A stretch of 24,669 nucleotides of DNA from a virus: the IMG/VR virus record IMGVR_UViG_3300030103_001041, positions 1 through 24,669 of that record; one strand, written 5' to 3'. The first letter of the stretch is position 1, and the number at the start of each line of letters is the position of its first letter. The translations under genes were made by a program, and so were the position numbers. Below the pieces are notes generated by a model that saw only the letters and a program-made list of their open reading frames with translations, had not been told where the DNA came from and ran no database searches. Positions 15,541 through 22,658 of the stretch are shown piece after piece.

Positions 15541-17589
15541 CTATATAACGTCCTTTATGTCAAGCCAATTTGATCCTATCTTGGCCTCTAATAGTAATGG
15601 TACATTCATTTTTACATTGTATGCTTCCTCTATAATTAAATCTAAATCATTATTCATATCTTTGATTATTTGTATTACATAATTTGTTTCATTAGGGTGT
15701 ACATCAACTACAATAGAGTCGTGTACTGAGTTTACAACACAAGATTGTAGTGGCTCTAGTCGTTCGTTTAGTTCTAAATATATTACCTGTACAATGTCAT
15801 TAGAAAAACCTTGAACAGGGTAGTTCTTAATCATTGTAAAGTGTGTAGGTTGTCCACTCTTTCTTTTAACTACATCAGGAAATGCATATTGTCTTCCTGA
15901 CGGGGTAGTTACTTTTCCTTCTACTGCTTCATCCCCTAACTTCTTATGCCATTTAGCTATGCCTTTATACTTTTCAATAAAATGTTTGTAGTATGTAGCT
16001 TCCGCTTTACTTCTGCCAAAGCCGCTTGCACCAAACAAGGGAGCAAAGGTATGGCCTTTTGCAACTTGGCGTGACGTTTCTTGCCCTGCATCAGTAATAA
16101 CTTTAGCTGTGTAGCTGTGTACATCAAACCCTGTATCTATCTCGTGCATTGCTGTTTTATCCTGTGACAAAAATGCAGCTACTCTAAATTCTAACTGAGC
16201 AAAGTCACAGTCTAGTATCTGACCACCCTCCCAACGAGACACAAATACTTTCTTGACAGGGAACGTACCACCTCGTGGCATATTTTGCATATTCGGATTG
16301 CGTCCACTGAACCTGCCTGTAGATGTAATGTGTTGTGTTAGCCCAACGTGTAAGAACCCATCCTCTTTTAGGTAGTTACCTATGCCATCCACAAAAGATG
16401 AAAGATATGTAGACACCGCAGATAACCTCTTTATGTCCTCTAAGAATTGTATGGCAGAGGTAAGATTACTCGTCTTAGCATACGATATTAAAAGGTCTAA
16501 GTTTGTCTTACTTGTGCTAAAACCATTTGCACTTACCCAGGTTTTGTTTGGGGGATTAAAGCCTAGACCTGCCCACATATTTAGCTTCTTTAGTTGATAC
16601 CCTCGACTTAAACAATCAGGACACTTGCTTGCTTTTTTGAAATCAGAGCCATCCTTTTTCTTTTTATATCTACTTCCTACTCCCTTACACGAAGGACACG
16701 TAAATGCTTTTGTCTTTTTAATAAGAGTACTATTCTCTCTAACTGCCGATACAAATTCTTTTTTATCTTTAGTAAACTCAAACAGGCCAACCCATTCTTT
16801 CTTATCATTTACAGATCTACTAAAAATAACTTGCGAAACTTGCTCTGGACTATTTAAATTGATTGGGGTGTCACCCATAAGTTCTCGTGTTTGTTTAGCT
16901 AACCTTTCTTGGATAGCTATCTTCTCTTGCTCAAACTCTTCTTTTACTCTTTGAAGGGCGACTCTATCCACCCTGATCCCTCGCATATACATTCGGGTAA
17001 GGGTTCTACAGACTTTGAAGGTAATGTCTCGAACTCTATCCATTCCGTAGCTTTCGCTTTGGGTGAACCCTTCGGCAATAGTAGCAAGGAACAGTTCGGC
17101 AGTAGTGTCAACATCACAACCAAGATAATGTGTAAGTTCTTCAAGCGGAATTTCATTTGTGTTATATCCTTCTCTAAAATATTTCTTTAGTGTGTCGTCC
17201 TTTTGAAAGGTTAAGTTTCTACGTTCAGCACACGCTAATAAACTTAAAGGTTGTTTTTGACCTCGCTGCAAGATGTACTCAGCTAACATAGTGTCATAGA
17301 TTTCACCATCATACTTAAACCCACTTGCCCACAACCACATCAAGTCGTGCTGTGCATTGTGCATTATAAGTAAGGTTGTCTGGTCTAAGATAGTCTGTAG
17401 TAACTTAGCATTAGCACCTGTCCTGTCGGTTTGCTCAACGTGATCAAAGGTCAACAGGTATCGTTCCGTAGGTATGTCTACATTTTTAGTACCCACTTGA
17501 ACCAGAAAATTGTTCGGCTCAAAGGGATCTAAGTGTGTCTTACCATTACGTTTCGTAACTGTGTTTTCTACATCTAAAACTAATCTCAT
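15541..17589 (-). CDS. Family A DNA polymerase with exonuclease domain and DnaJ-like zinc insert (HMO-2011 type)
   Basis: This is the replicative polymerase, 682 residues. The 3'-5' proofreading exonuclease is intact: D6 and E8, N78 and D82 (HNAQHDLMW), and Y155 with D159. Polymerase motif A is DCDFAQLEFR (D462). Motif B has R507, K511 and F515 (RQVAKGHTF), where F515 matches E. coli Pol I F762. Motif C is SVHDS (D624). Between the two domains, residues 298-330 hold two zinc-ribbon pairs, C298/C301 in CPSCKGVG and C323/C326 in CPDCLSRG, followed by NMWAGLGFNPPNKTW. A partial DnaJ-like centre in a PolA is, from memory, the hallmark of SAR116 phage HMO-2011 and relatives. Its start overlaps the helicase stop by 4 bases. 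Confidence 0.95.
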   Translation of the reverse strand: MRLVLDVENTVTKRNGKTHLDPFEPNNFLVQVGTKNVDIPTERYLLTFDHVEQTDRTGANAKLLQTILDQTTLLIMHNAQHDLMWLWASGFKYDGEIYDTMLAEYILQRGQKQPLSLLACAERRNLTFQKDDTLKKYFREGYNTNEIPLEELTHYLGCDVDTTAELFLATIAEGFTQSESYGMDRVRDITFKVCRTLTRMYMRGIRVDRVALQRVKEEFEQEKIAIQERLAKQTRELMGDTPINLNSPEQVSQVIFSRSVNDKKEWVGLFEFTKDKKEFVSAVRENSTLIKKTKAFTCPSCKGVGSRYKKKKDGSDFKKASKCPDCLSRGYQLKKLNMWAGLGFNPPNKTWVSANGFSTSKTNLDLLISYAKTSNLTSAIQFLEDIKRLSAVSTYLSSFVDGIGNYLKEDGFLHVGLTQHITSTGRFSGRNPNMQNMPRGGTFPVKKVFVSRWEGGQILDCDFAQLEFRVAAFLSQDKTAMHEIDTGFDVHSYTAKVITDAGQETSRQVAKGHTFAPLFGASGFGRSKAEATYYKHFIEKYKGIAKWHKKLGDEAVEGKVTTPSGRQYAFPDVVKRKSGQPTHFTMIKNYPVQGFSNDIVQVIYLELNERLEPLQSCVVNSVHDSIVVDVHPNETNYVIQIIKDMNNDLDLIIEEAYNVKMNVPLLLEAKIGSNWLDIKDVI

Positions 17590-18812
17590 ACAGTGTACTG
17601 TGCTGTCTCACCATCTAGCTGACACGTTATGCGTCCTTGAAACCCACCCTTTAATTTATTCTTAGCTATATTTAAATGTCTTTCTTTGTTTTCCATCTCG
17701 TTTCCTTCAATAACTCTGTTTTTACCTATCAGTATCATCAAGTCAGCTTCTGCAGCCTTCCCTGTCTTACTGCCCTCTAACATAGATTGATCTGGAGCCG
17801 CCCTACCTTCTGCTTCCGCACTAAGTTGTGACAACCAGAATACTGCACAGTTATATTCTTTTGCTATATTCCTGGCGTGAATGGTAGCATCTCTCAAGTA
17901 AACATCAGACTTATCACTGGTGCGTGGCGCAAACTTATCGCCCATATCGAGTATCAGTATGTCTGGTTTGATTGACTTAGCTACAGCTTCTACCCACGCT
18001 AGATCTTTTCCTGTAGAATCTTTAATGTGGATGTTAGAATTAACCTTTTCATAGCGTAATGCCGCCTTCGATGGGTTAACTTTTATCTCGTCCATCGACA
18101 TCCCTGTAGCGGCTGTAAGATACCTCGAACCTACCCGATTTGCCGCCTCTTCGTTGCATAAAACAACACATTTTGCTCCCTGTTCTGCAAACCCCTTCGG
18201 AGAAGCTAAAATAGAAGCGTGGAATGATGTTTTACCTGTGTTTGGTCTTGCGCCGACAATAATGAAGTGTCCTCTGCTAACCCCCTCTACATTGCGTCCT
18301 AGGCTAGATATGTTAAATTTCCATTGTGCCTCATTTTCGTTGGCAGACAGCAAGGTTTCAATGCTAGTGTCTTCAAACTCTACCTTTAAGTTAGGTGTAA
18401 AGTCATCCTGATATGTCTCAACAATTTTGCGTAATGGTTCTAAGCTGTTCTGTGTACCATTGACAAAGTCATACCCTATATTTGCTACCTTCTCTCCTAC
18501 TACTTGCTGAAACATCCTAGAAATAACATCATTGGCTATCTCATTGTTTAACACGCTACTATTAGCAATCTTCTGAAAGATTCTCCTGTACTGTTCTTTA
18601 TTACTAGTCGTCAGTGTTTTGTTCGTAGCGTAGAATAATGCTTCTAAGTCAGCAAGCGATAGCCCTTGGTCATAAGTCTCCATAGCGTAGTCTAAAGTTT
18701 GTTTTACTTTCCTTACATCCTTCGTAAATATCTCGTCAGGGCAACGTATGCCCTTGTGTAATTCGTGAAATTCTTTGTTCATTAGTGTTTTTAATAGTGA
18801 TAACTCTGTCAT
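17586..18812 (-). CDS. DnaB-type replicative DNA helicase
   Basis: The protein has 408 residues and should unwind the fork as a hexameric 5'-3' helicase. The RecA-like C-terminal domain shows Walker A GARPNTGKTS (K194, 187-196), a catalytic-Glu region CNEEAANR (221-222), Walker B ILILDMGD (D289), and the H3-type motif FWLSQLS (Q329). KNKLKGG near 385 fits the C-terminal basic motif. Residues 1-150 form a helical N-terminal domain that lacks primase motifs, so helicase and primase are separate proteins, unlike T7 gp4. The primase is encoded just upstream with one 71-aa gene between them. The ATG overlaps that gene by 4 bases. Confidence 0.93.
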   Translation of the reverse strand: MTELSLLKTLMNKEFHELHKGIRCPDEIFTKDVRKVKQTLDYAMETYDQGLSLADLEALFYATNKTLTTSNKEQYRRIFQKIANSSVLNNEIANDVISRMFQQVVGEKVANIGYDFVNGTQNSLEPLRKIVETYQDDFTPNLKVEFEDTSIETLLSANENEAQWKFNISSLGRNVEGVSRGHFIIVGARPNTGKTSFHASILASPKGFAEQGAKCVVLCNEEAANRVGSRYLTAATGMSMDEIKVNPSKAALRYEKVNSNIHIKDSTGKDLAWVEAVAKSIKPDILILDMGDKFAPRTSDKSDVYLRDATIHARNIAKEYNCAVFWLSQLSAEAEGRAAPDQSMLEGSKTGKAAEADLMILIGKNRVIEGNEMENKERHLNIAKNKLKGGFQGRITCQLDGETAQYTV

Positions 18813-19024
18813 TTTACCTTTCTGCGTCTTCCTATAAATGCACCATCTCTATCCCAACTAATATATCGCATTGGGAGATAACGATAGCACCAACGTATAG
18901 GTTTAGACTTACCTGTATTCCATACTTCCTTTACTGCGCCCCATTCGCCTACTTTAACTAAGCCAACACACGCATCATATTTTATTGGTGGGTTTTTTAC
19001 TTTAACAGAAAGTGTTCTACCCAC
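18809..19024 (-). CDS. Hypothetical 71-aa basic protein between primase and helicase, GTG start
   Basis: Unrecognised. It is basic and aromatic-rich, with four Trp, several Tyr and two Cys (YDACVGLVKVGEWGAVKEVW, WCYRYLPMRYISWDRDGAF) and ends in GRRRKVK. It probably adopts a small beta-rich fold. The only usable start is a GTG at 19022-19024, which overlaps the primase TAG by 8 bases; no clear ribosome site precedes it, so coupling is likely. It overlaps the helicase start by 4 bases. Sitting between the two replisome genes, it may be a loader or linker for primase and helicase, or a nucleic-acid binder. That is inference from position and charge. Confidence 0.65.
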   Translation of the reverse strand: MGRTLSVKVKNPPIKYDACVGLVKVGEWGAVKEVWNTGKSKPIRWCYRYLPMRYISWDRDGAFIGRRRKVK

Positions 19025-19835
19025 TAAGATTACACAAAGTTTTTAGTAACGATATGTCCTCTTCTTCTTTGTATTTTATATCGTTTTTCAAGCGCATAGC
19101 AATAGTGTTGATCCCTGTCCAAGACACAATCTCTCGTCTATATTGCAAGTTCTTGTTTGACGCATCAGGATCAAGAGCCATTATAATTTTTGTATAATCT
19201 TGTATGTATTCAATATGTTTCACGGACATTGACGTACCTAATATAGCTATTCCAGTGACATTTTGACACACACTACATATAGTGTTTGCACTAATAACGT
19301 CCTCGACAATCACAGCAATTCCGTTTGGTTCGCCCTGACACGCAACATAAACATCCGCTTCCCCTGTATAGCGTAACCATTTTGGTTTAGCGTAGTTTAA
19401 GGTTCGCCCTGTTGCATCAATTATAATACCATCCTTTCGGATAGGAAACACAACACGATTATCTTTGACATCGTGCAGCAACTCTACATTCTGCAAGTCC
19501 CACCTCTGAATAAACCCATTTAAAGTATTCCCTTCTATAGGAACTATATATTCTGGCATCAACATAGGACTTTTTCTGTGGCTCGTATCTTCCCAACTCA
19601 TACTCTCACTACTCTCCTTCCTATTTTTTATTCGTTTCTTTATTTCCTGGTGTGACAACCCTTCCTCAATATTACCTTTGATCTTACACCTTTCTTTAAA
19701 ACAGTTATATTTAAGTACACCTTCAACTTTGCTAACACTAAATGAATTTTGACCACGGCAAAAGGGGCAGTCTTGTCTTAGACTTTCCCCTTCTGAAATG
19801 TCTAGGTCTTGAATAAACGCTTTTATACTAACCAT
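19017..19835 (-). CDS. DNA primase (zinc finger plus TOPRIM, T7 gp4 N-terminal-like)
   Basis: With the ATG at 19835 the protein has 272 residues. A zinc-binding domain shows C23, C26, C45 and C50 (CPFC ... NCFKERC). The TOPRIM core follows, with the acidic VIVEDVISA and the DxD of IIMALDPDA. It should make the RNA primers for the helicase-linked replisome and read the template through its zinc domain. I chose 19835 because it gives an 8 bp overlap with the integrase stop, like neighbouring junctions, and starts just ahead of the zinc domain. A further upstream in-frame ATG at 19874 would add 13 residues and a 47 bp overlap. The downstream partner helicase is a separate gene. Confidence 0.9.
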   Translation of the reverse strand: MVSIKAFIQDLDISEGESLRQDCPFCRGQNSFSVSKVEGVLKYNCFKERCKIKGNIEEGLSHQEIKKRIKNRKESSESMSWEDTSHRKSPMLMPEYIVPIEGNTLNGFIQRWDLQNVELLHDVKDNRVVFPIRKDGIIIDATGRTLNYAKPKWLRYTGEADVYVACQGEPNGIAVIVEDVISANTICSVCQNVTGIAILGTSMSVKHIEYIQDYTKIIMALDPDASNKNLQYRREIVSWTGINTIAMRLKNDIKYKEEEDISLLKTLCNLSG

Positions 19836-20730
19836 TAGCGTTTCTCTTAGATAGTGCAGTAGTTGCACCATCAAGAGTATTAACTAAATAGTTCTTAACT
19901 GATTGTGGATTTTGATGCCCTGTTACTTGCATAATACCAAATACATCAACATCACTCTCCACCATCTCAGTTACTGCCGTTCTCCTAAAATCCATTGCCC
20001 ATAACTCAGGGCGAATATTTGCTTCATCCTTAATATCATTAACTAAGTAGGACACTTGCTTATCTGTGTAGGGTCGATACTCTGTACCTCTAACGGGTAT
20101 ACGAGGACAAACGTACTCCGATATACCATCAAAGTCTTCCTTTTGTTGTTGTAGCATCTTAATGAGCCTATCTGATACAGGCAAATGCACTACCGCACCT
20201 CGCTTAGATTGTGTTATATCTATTCGTTTCTCATTAAAGTTAATACTATCCCACGTTAGTTCTCGCATATCCCCGACACGTTGCCCAAAATCGTATGCCA
20301 TATGACACAACAGGGCAATACTTCTATACTTAAAGTCTGAGTACGCAGTGTCCAGGAATTGTTTAACTTCAGAACGCTCCCATTTTACTTGGCGTACTGC
20401 ATCCTTCACAGTGTCTAAGCCAACTAAAGGATTCCTATCCATAAGTTCATTTTGCATAGCATACTTAAACACAACAGAAAGATTACTCTTCCTAATATTA
20501 GCGGTGCGAACTGTATTTTTGCCACCTATCCTTAACCATTGTTCATATGCCGCTGACATATGCTTTAATGATATTTTCTTTAACTTCATATCACCTAGTT
20601 TAACATTATTTTGAACAACAGTTTCACAAATCTTCTTTTGTTGTGCCATATATTCTTTTTGCGTTTTTGTAGATAACTTACAAAACTTAGGTGAACATCT
20701 ATATTGTTCTACCATATCACTTAGTATCAT
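19828..20730 (-). CDS. int: Tyrosine recombinase / phage integrase
   Basis: The protein has 300 residues. The N-terminal part (1-110) is a SAM-like core-binding domain (STKTQKEYMAQQ ... TVRTANIRKSNLSVVFKYA). The catalytic domain has R151 in GQRVGDMRELTW, K176 in QSKRG, R249 in MDFRRT, H272 in TGHQN and the nucleophile Y281 in VKNYL. The usual HxxR motif reads MxxR, so the first His is replaced by M246. It should integrate and excise the phage genome at an att site, implying a temperate option. The ATG sits in an ATGA overlap with the upstream 45-aa membrane microgene, behind an AGAGGAAG site. The end overlaps the primase start. No tRNA-like attachment core is seen nearby. Confidence 0.92.
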   Translation of the reverse strand: MILSDMVEQYRCSPKFCKLSTKTQKEYMAQQKKICETVVQNNVKLGDMKLKKISLKHMSAAYEQWLRIGGKNTVRTANIRKSNLSVVFKYAMQNELMDRNPLVGLDTVKDAVRQVKWERSEVKQFLDTAYSDFKYRSIALLCHMAYDFGQRVGDMRELTWDSINFNEKRIDITQSKRGAVVHLPVSDRLIKMLQQQKEDFDGISEYVCPRIPVRGTEYRPYTDKQVSYLVNDIKDEANIRPELWAMDFRRTAVTEMVESDVDVFGIMQVTGHQNPQSVKNYLVNTLDGATTALSKRNANG

Positions 20731-20864
20731 TTTTTCTTCCTCTTTCTTTTTAATCTATCCTCATAATTTAAATGAGTAATATAATAGCATATTACCCACG
20801 CGCCAACGAATATACCAATAAACATTAAAGGTAAAACATTTTCTCTCAACCAAAAAATATCCAT
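20727..20864 (-). CDS. 45-aa single-span membrane microprotein with basic tail, coupled to integrase
   Basis: The start is MDIFWLRENVLPLMFIGIF. Residues about 10-30 form one hydrophobic segment (LPLMFIGIFVGAWVICYYI), and the tail is NYEDRLKRKRKKK. The positive-inside rule predicts the basic C-terminus in the cytoplasm. The TGA overlaps the integrase ATG in an ATGA. Its ATG is 4 bases after the stop of the 25-aa gene, with no ribosome site of its own, so it depends on coupling. No family is recognised. Small membrane proteins of this shape include phage holin-like, superinfection-exclusion and host-inhibitor peptides; the sequence does not choose between them. Confidence 0.6.
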   Translation of the reverse strand: MDIFWLRENVLPLMFIGIFVGAWVICYYITHLNYEDRLKRKRKKK

Positions 20865-20868
20865 ATGA

Positions 20869-20946
20869 TTAGGTTAGCACAGAATTAATGTAACAAATTA
20901 TAATCATAACAACAACTAAAAGTACTATTGTCCATTTACTTTTCAT
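20869..20946 (-). CDS. 25-aa membrane micropeptide
   Basis: It reads MKSKWTIVLLVVVMIIICYI followed by NSVLT. Nearly the whole peptide (about 6-20) is one hydrophobic segment after a short basic start. It has a strong ribosome site, AAGGAGAT, 4 bases ahead of the ATG, which is the best argument that a frame this short is translated. It overlaps the 3' end of the zinc microgene by 11 bp and ends 4 bp before the next ATG. Function unknown. Confidence 0.55.
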   Translation of the reverse strand: MKSKWTIVLLVVVMIIICYINSVLT

Positions 20947-21073
20947 ACTTATCTCCTTTACATTTTGGGCATATCTCTGGGTTAACATCATCACGAGAAA
21001 AGTTTAACTCGTACACAATACCTTTGCCCTTACAATAAAAACATTTTACTTTACCATTTTCTAACAGTGTCAT
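20936..21073 (-). CDS. 45-aa DnaJ-like zinc-ribbon microprotein
   Basis: It begins MTLLENGKVKCFYCKGKGIV and ends with PEICPKCKGDKYEK. Four cysteines form two CxxC pairs, C11/C14 and C35/C38. The first lies in CFYCKGKG, a perfect DnaJ-type CxxCxGxG; the second in CPKCKGD. With 20 residues between pairs it should bind one zinc ion and fold as a ribbon. The polymerase of this phage carries a similar two-pair insert (CPSCKGVG ... CPDC). The start lies 23 bp inside the upstream coiled-coil microgene, with a GGGAG about 10 bases ahead. Function unknown; a zinc-dependent binder of the replisome or of a host chaperone partner is possible. Confidence 0.65.
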   Translation of the reverse strand: MTLLENGKVKCFYCKGKGIVYELNFSRDDVNPEICPKCKGDKYEK

Positions 21074-21182
21074 TTTTACTTTGCTCCCGATGTAATTCAC
21101 GTTGTTCCAGGATTAATAGTCTCTCCTTGATGCATCTAACTTGAGCGATCAATGATGCTATCTGCTTTTGATCTTCAGTCAT
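21051..21182 (-). CDS. 43-aa coiled-coil microprotein
   Basis: It reads MTEDQKQIASLIAQVRCIKE followed by RLLILEQRELHREQSKNDTV and RKW. Hydrophobic residues fall at heptad-like spacing (I8, L11, I12, V15, I18, L22, L25) without Pro or Gly, so one amphipathic helix or dimeric coiled coil is expected. A strong AGAGGAGAG site lies about 7 bases ahead of the ATG. It overlaps the 100-aa gene upstream by 8 bp and the zinc microgene downstream by 23 bp. Unrecognised; probably a regulatory or adaptor peptide. Confidence 0.6.
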   Translation of the reverse strand: MTEDQKQIASLIAQVRCIKERLLILEQRELHREQSKNDTVRKW

Positions 21183-21477
21183 AATTTTCTCTCCTCTCTG
21201 CATAGTGTACGCCCCTTCTAAAAGCTACTTCTACAATATAAACTTGATCGGACGAAAGTCCACACCCCTCAAGCTCTTCACGCATTTTGTCTGCCCAATC
21301 AACGGTTTCAGCTTGTGCCTTATCACGCTCTGTAAGGTAGCATTTATAATCAACCAACTCTTTATCTCCTTTTTCAATTTGTTTTAACCTACGTAAATAC
21401 GCTTTCTTATCTGCTAATATTTTAAGTAGTTGTTTAGTTTCAAACTCAATGTTCTCTATCTCTCCGCACACACTCAT
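21175..21477 (-). CDS. Hypothetical 100-aa coiled-coil protein
   Basis: Highly charged and almost entirely helical. Residues 5-40 (EIENIEFETKQLLKILADKK) form a coiled coil, followed by a second helical part (RDKAQAETVDWADKMREELEG) and a C-terminal SSDQVYIVEVAFRRGVHYAERRENYD. No family is recognised. The ATG overlaps the TGA of the methyltransferase gene (ATGA). The 3' end overlaps the 43-aa coiled-coil microgene, so it heads the microgene chain that leads into the integrase. Confidence 0.75.
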   Translation of the reverse strand: MSVCGEIENIEFETKQLLKILADKKAYLRRLKQIEKGDKELVDYKCYLTERDKAQAETVDWADKMREELEGCGLSSDQVYIVEVAFRRGVHYAERRENYD

Positions 21478-22454
21478 ACTTCCATCCCTCCTAATAAATG
21501 CGATATAACTGGTATCGTAAAGCCGTTACCTATCATACGAAACCTCTGAGTATTACTAACGTGATTAGTGTAATTAGGTGGCATACCTTGCAGACGCTCT
21601 ACTTCAAGCGGTAAAAGTTTACGCCACATAGGTTTGTCTTTAGTCTCAACTAAAACCTTTGGCTCTAAGTTACCACCCGATGCGGCACATACTGAGGGTG
21701 ACTTACCTTTGCGGTGGTAGACCCTACGATTGTAGCCGTGTCCCTTCAAATCGGCATCACCTACGTGCGCTAGCCCTTCTGGTGAAAACACTAGTTGTCG
21801 TCTATGTTTCTCGAAGTAAGACTTCAAGTTACCACCCTTGAAATAGTTAGCATCTATGCAGAAACTTTTATCTCTGTCAGCAAAGTAACCATCAGGTTCC
21901 AATATATCTTGTAAGACTACGCCCTTATCTTTTGGCAACTCAGTCTGAGGGATGTTTGTCCAATAATATCTGACACGATTCTGTGCAGTAAAATGAGATG
22001 AATTTATCTTGATAGGTTGGACCCCCAATGCGTCAGATATAATATCCATATTACTTTGTTTCATTCGCACATTCTCAAGTAGAAAGTATTTAGGTTTAAA
22101 CTCCTTTAGTAGTCTAACATACTCAAAGAACAACGAAGAACGTGTTCCAGGAATTAATCCTTTCTGATGCCCTGCGAATGAGACATCCTGACAAGGTGAA
22201 CCACCAATCAATAGATCAAAGGGGTTTTTATCTAAATAAGATTCTCTGTACAAATCCCTAGAAAATTCTCTTACATCTCCCATCTGCCACACTGTGTTGC
22301 CCCAGTTCGCTTGTGAGACTGTGTTAGCGTACTTGTCAGTCTCTAAGCTAATGTATGTTTTAACTGGTATGTTGCTCTCTATAAGGGCAAGCAATGCCCC
22401 CGAACAACCATTGAACGGAGACAATACATTTATTCCATTAGGTGTTAATCTCAT
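21474..22454 (-). CDS. C5-cytosine DNA methyltransferase
   Basis: The protein has 326 residues and transfers a methyl group from SAM to cytosine C5 in DNA. Motifs appear in order: I LSPFNGCSGALLAL (11-24), IV GGSPCQDVS with the catalytic C88, VI ENV (127-129), VIII QNRVRYYW (158-165), IX PLEVERLQGMPPNYT and X IGNGFTIPV with N310. The target-recognition part between VIII and IX is about 110 residues, normal for a single-specificity enzyme; the target cannot be read by eye. No cognate restriction gene is adjacent, so it probably protects phage DNA or alters gene expression. The ATG is 3 bp after the 66-aa gene. Confidence 0.94.
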   Translation of the reverse strand: MRLTPNGINVLSPFNGCSGALLALIESNIPVKTYISLETDKYANTVSQANWGNTVWQMGDVREFSRDLYRESYLDKNPFDLLIGGSPCQDVSFAGHQKGLIPGTRSSLFFEYVRLLKEFKPKYFLLENVRMKQSNMDIISDALGVQPIKINSSHFTAQNRVRYYWTNIPQTELPKDKGVVLQDILEPDGYFADRDKSFCIDANYFKGGNLKSYFEKHRRQLVFSPEGLAHVGDADLKGHGYNRRVYHRKGKSPSVCAASGGNLEPKVLVETKDKPMWRKLLPLEVERLQGMPPNYTNHVSNTQRFRMIGNGFTIPVISHLLGGMEV

Positions 22455-22457
22455 TAG

Positions 22458-22658
22458 TCATTCTCCCTCTATAACGTATCTTAACTTAAAATACCCATTG
22501 CCGTCTACCCATTCAAACCAACCTTCACGCCAGTCAGACGCATTGTAGTCAGTCCAATCTTCAGAACGATCTCTATTAATCTCTCCTAAAACTTGTGTTA
22601 AAGTCCAATACAAAAATTTCCCTGTTGTAATGTCCTTTACTTTGTATAAATCAGCCAT
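22458..22658 (-). CDS. Hypothetical 66-aa protein
   Basis: I place the start at the ATG at 22658, which overlaps the upstream stop by one base (TGATG). An in-frame GTG at 22670 would add four residues but a larger overlap. The sequence ADLYKVKDITTGKFLYWTLT, then QVLGEINRDRSEDWTDYN and a Trp-rich EGWFEWVDGNGYFKLRYVIEG suggest a small beta-rich fold. It is not recognised. It is placed directly before the C5 methyltransferase. Confidence 0.65.
   Translation of the reverse strand: MADLYKVKDITTGKFLYWTLTQVLGEINRDRSEDWTDYNASDWREGWFEWVDGNGYFKLRYVIEGE

Noticed and set aside
19836-19874. Upstream ATG of the primase adding 13 residues.
   Set aside because: It would create a 47 bp overlap with the integrase, unlike the short overlaps elsewhere, and the added residues precede the family's normal start.
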